A stretch of DNA of 13,429 bases from Campylobacteraceae bacterium (GTDB lineage Bacteria; Campylobacterota; Campylobacteria; Campylobacterales; Sulfurospirillaceae): the NCBI GenBank assembly GCA_019162915.1, contig JAFLKZ010000004.1:1-13429 (forward strand). The letters are read 5' to 3'. How positions within the stretch are numbered: the first letter of the stretch is position 1; each line of letters opens with the position of its first letter. The position numbers and the translations under genes were made by a program. The notes below the pieces were generated by a model. That model did no database searches. It saw only the letters and a program-made list of their open reading frames with translations, and was not told the DNA's origin. This document shows positions 13,094-13,429 of the stretch, in pieces.

Positions 13094-13357
13094 TTAGGAA
13101 AGTTTTGATCTTAAATCCTCTAAATCTTTCTTCGTCGCAACACCTAACTCTTCGATAACTTCTTTAAGTGCATCTTTGATTTTTTGTTTGATTTTTTCAT
13201 CTTCTTCTTCACCTTTTTTAGTGATAGACTCGACAAAACTTTTAGCATCAGCACTGTTGATTTTACCTTTTTCTTGAAGTACTTTTAACTCTTCTTCAAT
13301 TTTTTCTTTGATTAAAACAACACTTCCCATTCCTGCATGTAAAATATCTTTTAACAT
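13094..13357 (-). CDS. Phasin-like coiled-coil protein
   Basis: An 87-residue, highly charged helical protein resembling the phasin-like family of COG3937. Seen: an N-terminal amphipathic stretch MLKDILHAGMGSVVLIKEKI, a Glu/Lys-rich coiled coil through residues 18-70 including the KGKINSADAKSFVESITKKG turn (30-49), and the C-terminal LGVATKKDLEDLRSKL helix (71-86). No Cys or Trp. AAGGAG six bases before the ATG at 13357 fixes the start. Its position just upstream of a UbiB/ABC1 gene matches an arrangement I recall in other proteobacteria and suggests a shared membrane- or lipid-associated role rather than polyhydroxyalkanoate storage, for which nothing else here speaks. The upstream region runs off the window. 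Confidence 0.72.
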   Translation of the reverse strand: MLKDILHAGMGSVVLIKEKIEEELKVLQEKGKINSADAKSFVESITKKGEEEDEKIKQKIKDALKEVIEELGVATKKDLEDLRSKLS

Positions 13358-13429
13358 GATGTACTCCTTGATTTTATTAGACTTCTTGCAAAACTATTTC
13401 TTAGAGGACAAATCCTCCCGTTGGTCTGA

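Noticed and set aside
13404..13417. GAGGA-CAAA-TCCTC hairpin near the window end
   Set aside because: Five-bp stem without a T-run on either strand; too weak to call a terminator, and its context is cut by the window edge.

Overview
The window is about 13.4 kb of AT-rich chromosome from a Campylobacterota (epsilonproteobacterial) member. The evidence is the MotA/MotB pair with the Campylobacter-type N-termini, the ZupT and AarF/UbiB-like sequences, the AT-rich Shine-Dalgarno sites of AAAGGA type and the overall gene style. A free-living, Sulfurospirillum-like genus is a reasonable guess, because pdxH, glutathione peroxidase and an HD-GYP protein sit together, but the genus is inference. I see no mobile element, CRISPR array, tRNA, rRNA or phage gene, no gene-free stretch over 300 bases, and no clear pseudogene.

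Layout. 1-1445 (+): a Dps-like/thioferritin-type ferritin followed at once by a ZIP-family divalent metal transporter (zupT), probably one metal-handling transcript, with an inverted repeat over the zupT start. 1449-1721 (-): a small XRE-type regulator, divergent from 1853-3648 (+), which holds an HD-GYP protein carrying a degenerate GGDEF tail and a PhnP-like metallo-beta-lactamase phosphodiesterase. 3652-5821 (-): an ABC-F ATPase followed by a very acidic small protein. 5888-7460 (-): motA-motB behind a convincing sigma-28 (FliA) promoter. 7602-9568 (-): a two-gene cassette of a DUF4130/TIGR03915-type protein and its partner radical SAM/helix-hairpin-helix protein (TIGR03916 type), predicted DNA repair or modification but biochemically undefined. 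9625-10796 (-): pdxH overlapped by a glutathione peroxidase, divergent from a nitroreductase at 10943-11566 (+). 11556-13357 (-): a UbiB/ABC1-family atypical kinase preceded by a phasin-like coiled-coil protein.

Themes: metal and redox housekeeping (ferritin, ZupT, peroxidase, nitroreductase, flavin-dependent PdxH) and motility with second-messenger turnover (MotAB, HD-GYP). The strongest signals beyond ordinary annotation are: (1) a palindrome with core TACATGTA that I count seven times, where four of the five copies inside genes encode Leu-His-Val in the same frame; (2) the translationally coupled radical SAM/DUF4130 cassette, whose radical SAM protein ends in a possible beta-clamp-binding peptide; (3) a UbiB-like frame that stays open and protein-like well upstream of any canonical start codon; (4) two well-placed ribosome sites in the peroxidase gene that could give an exported and a cytoplasmic form.
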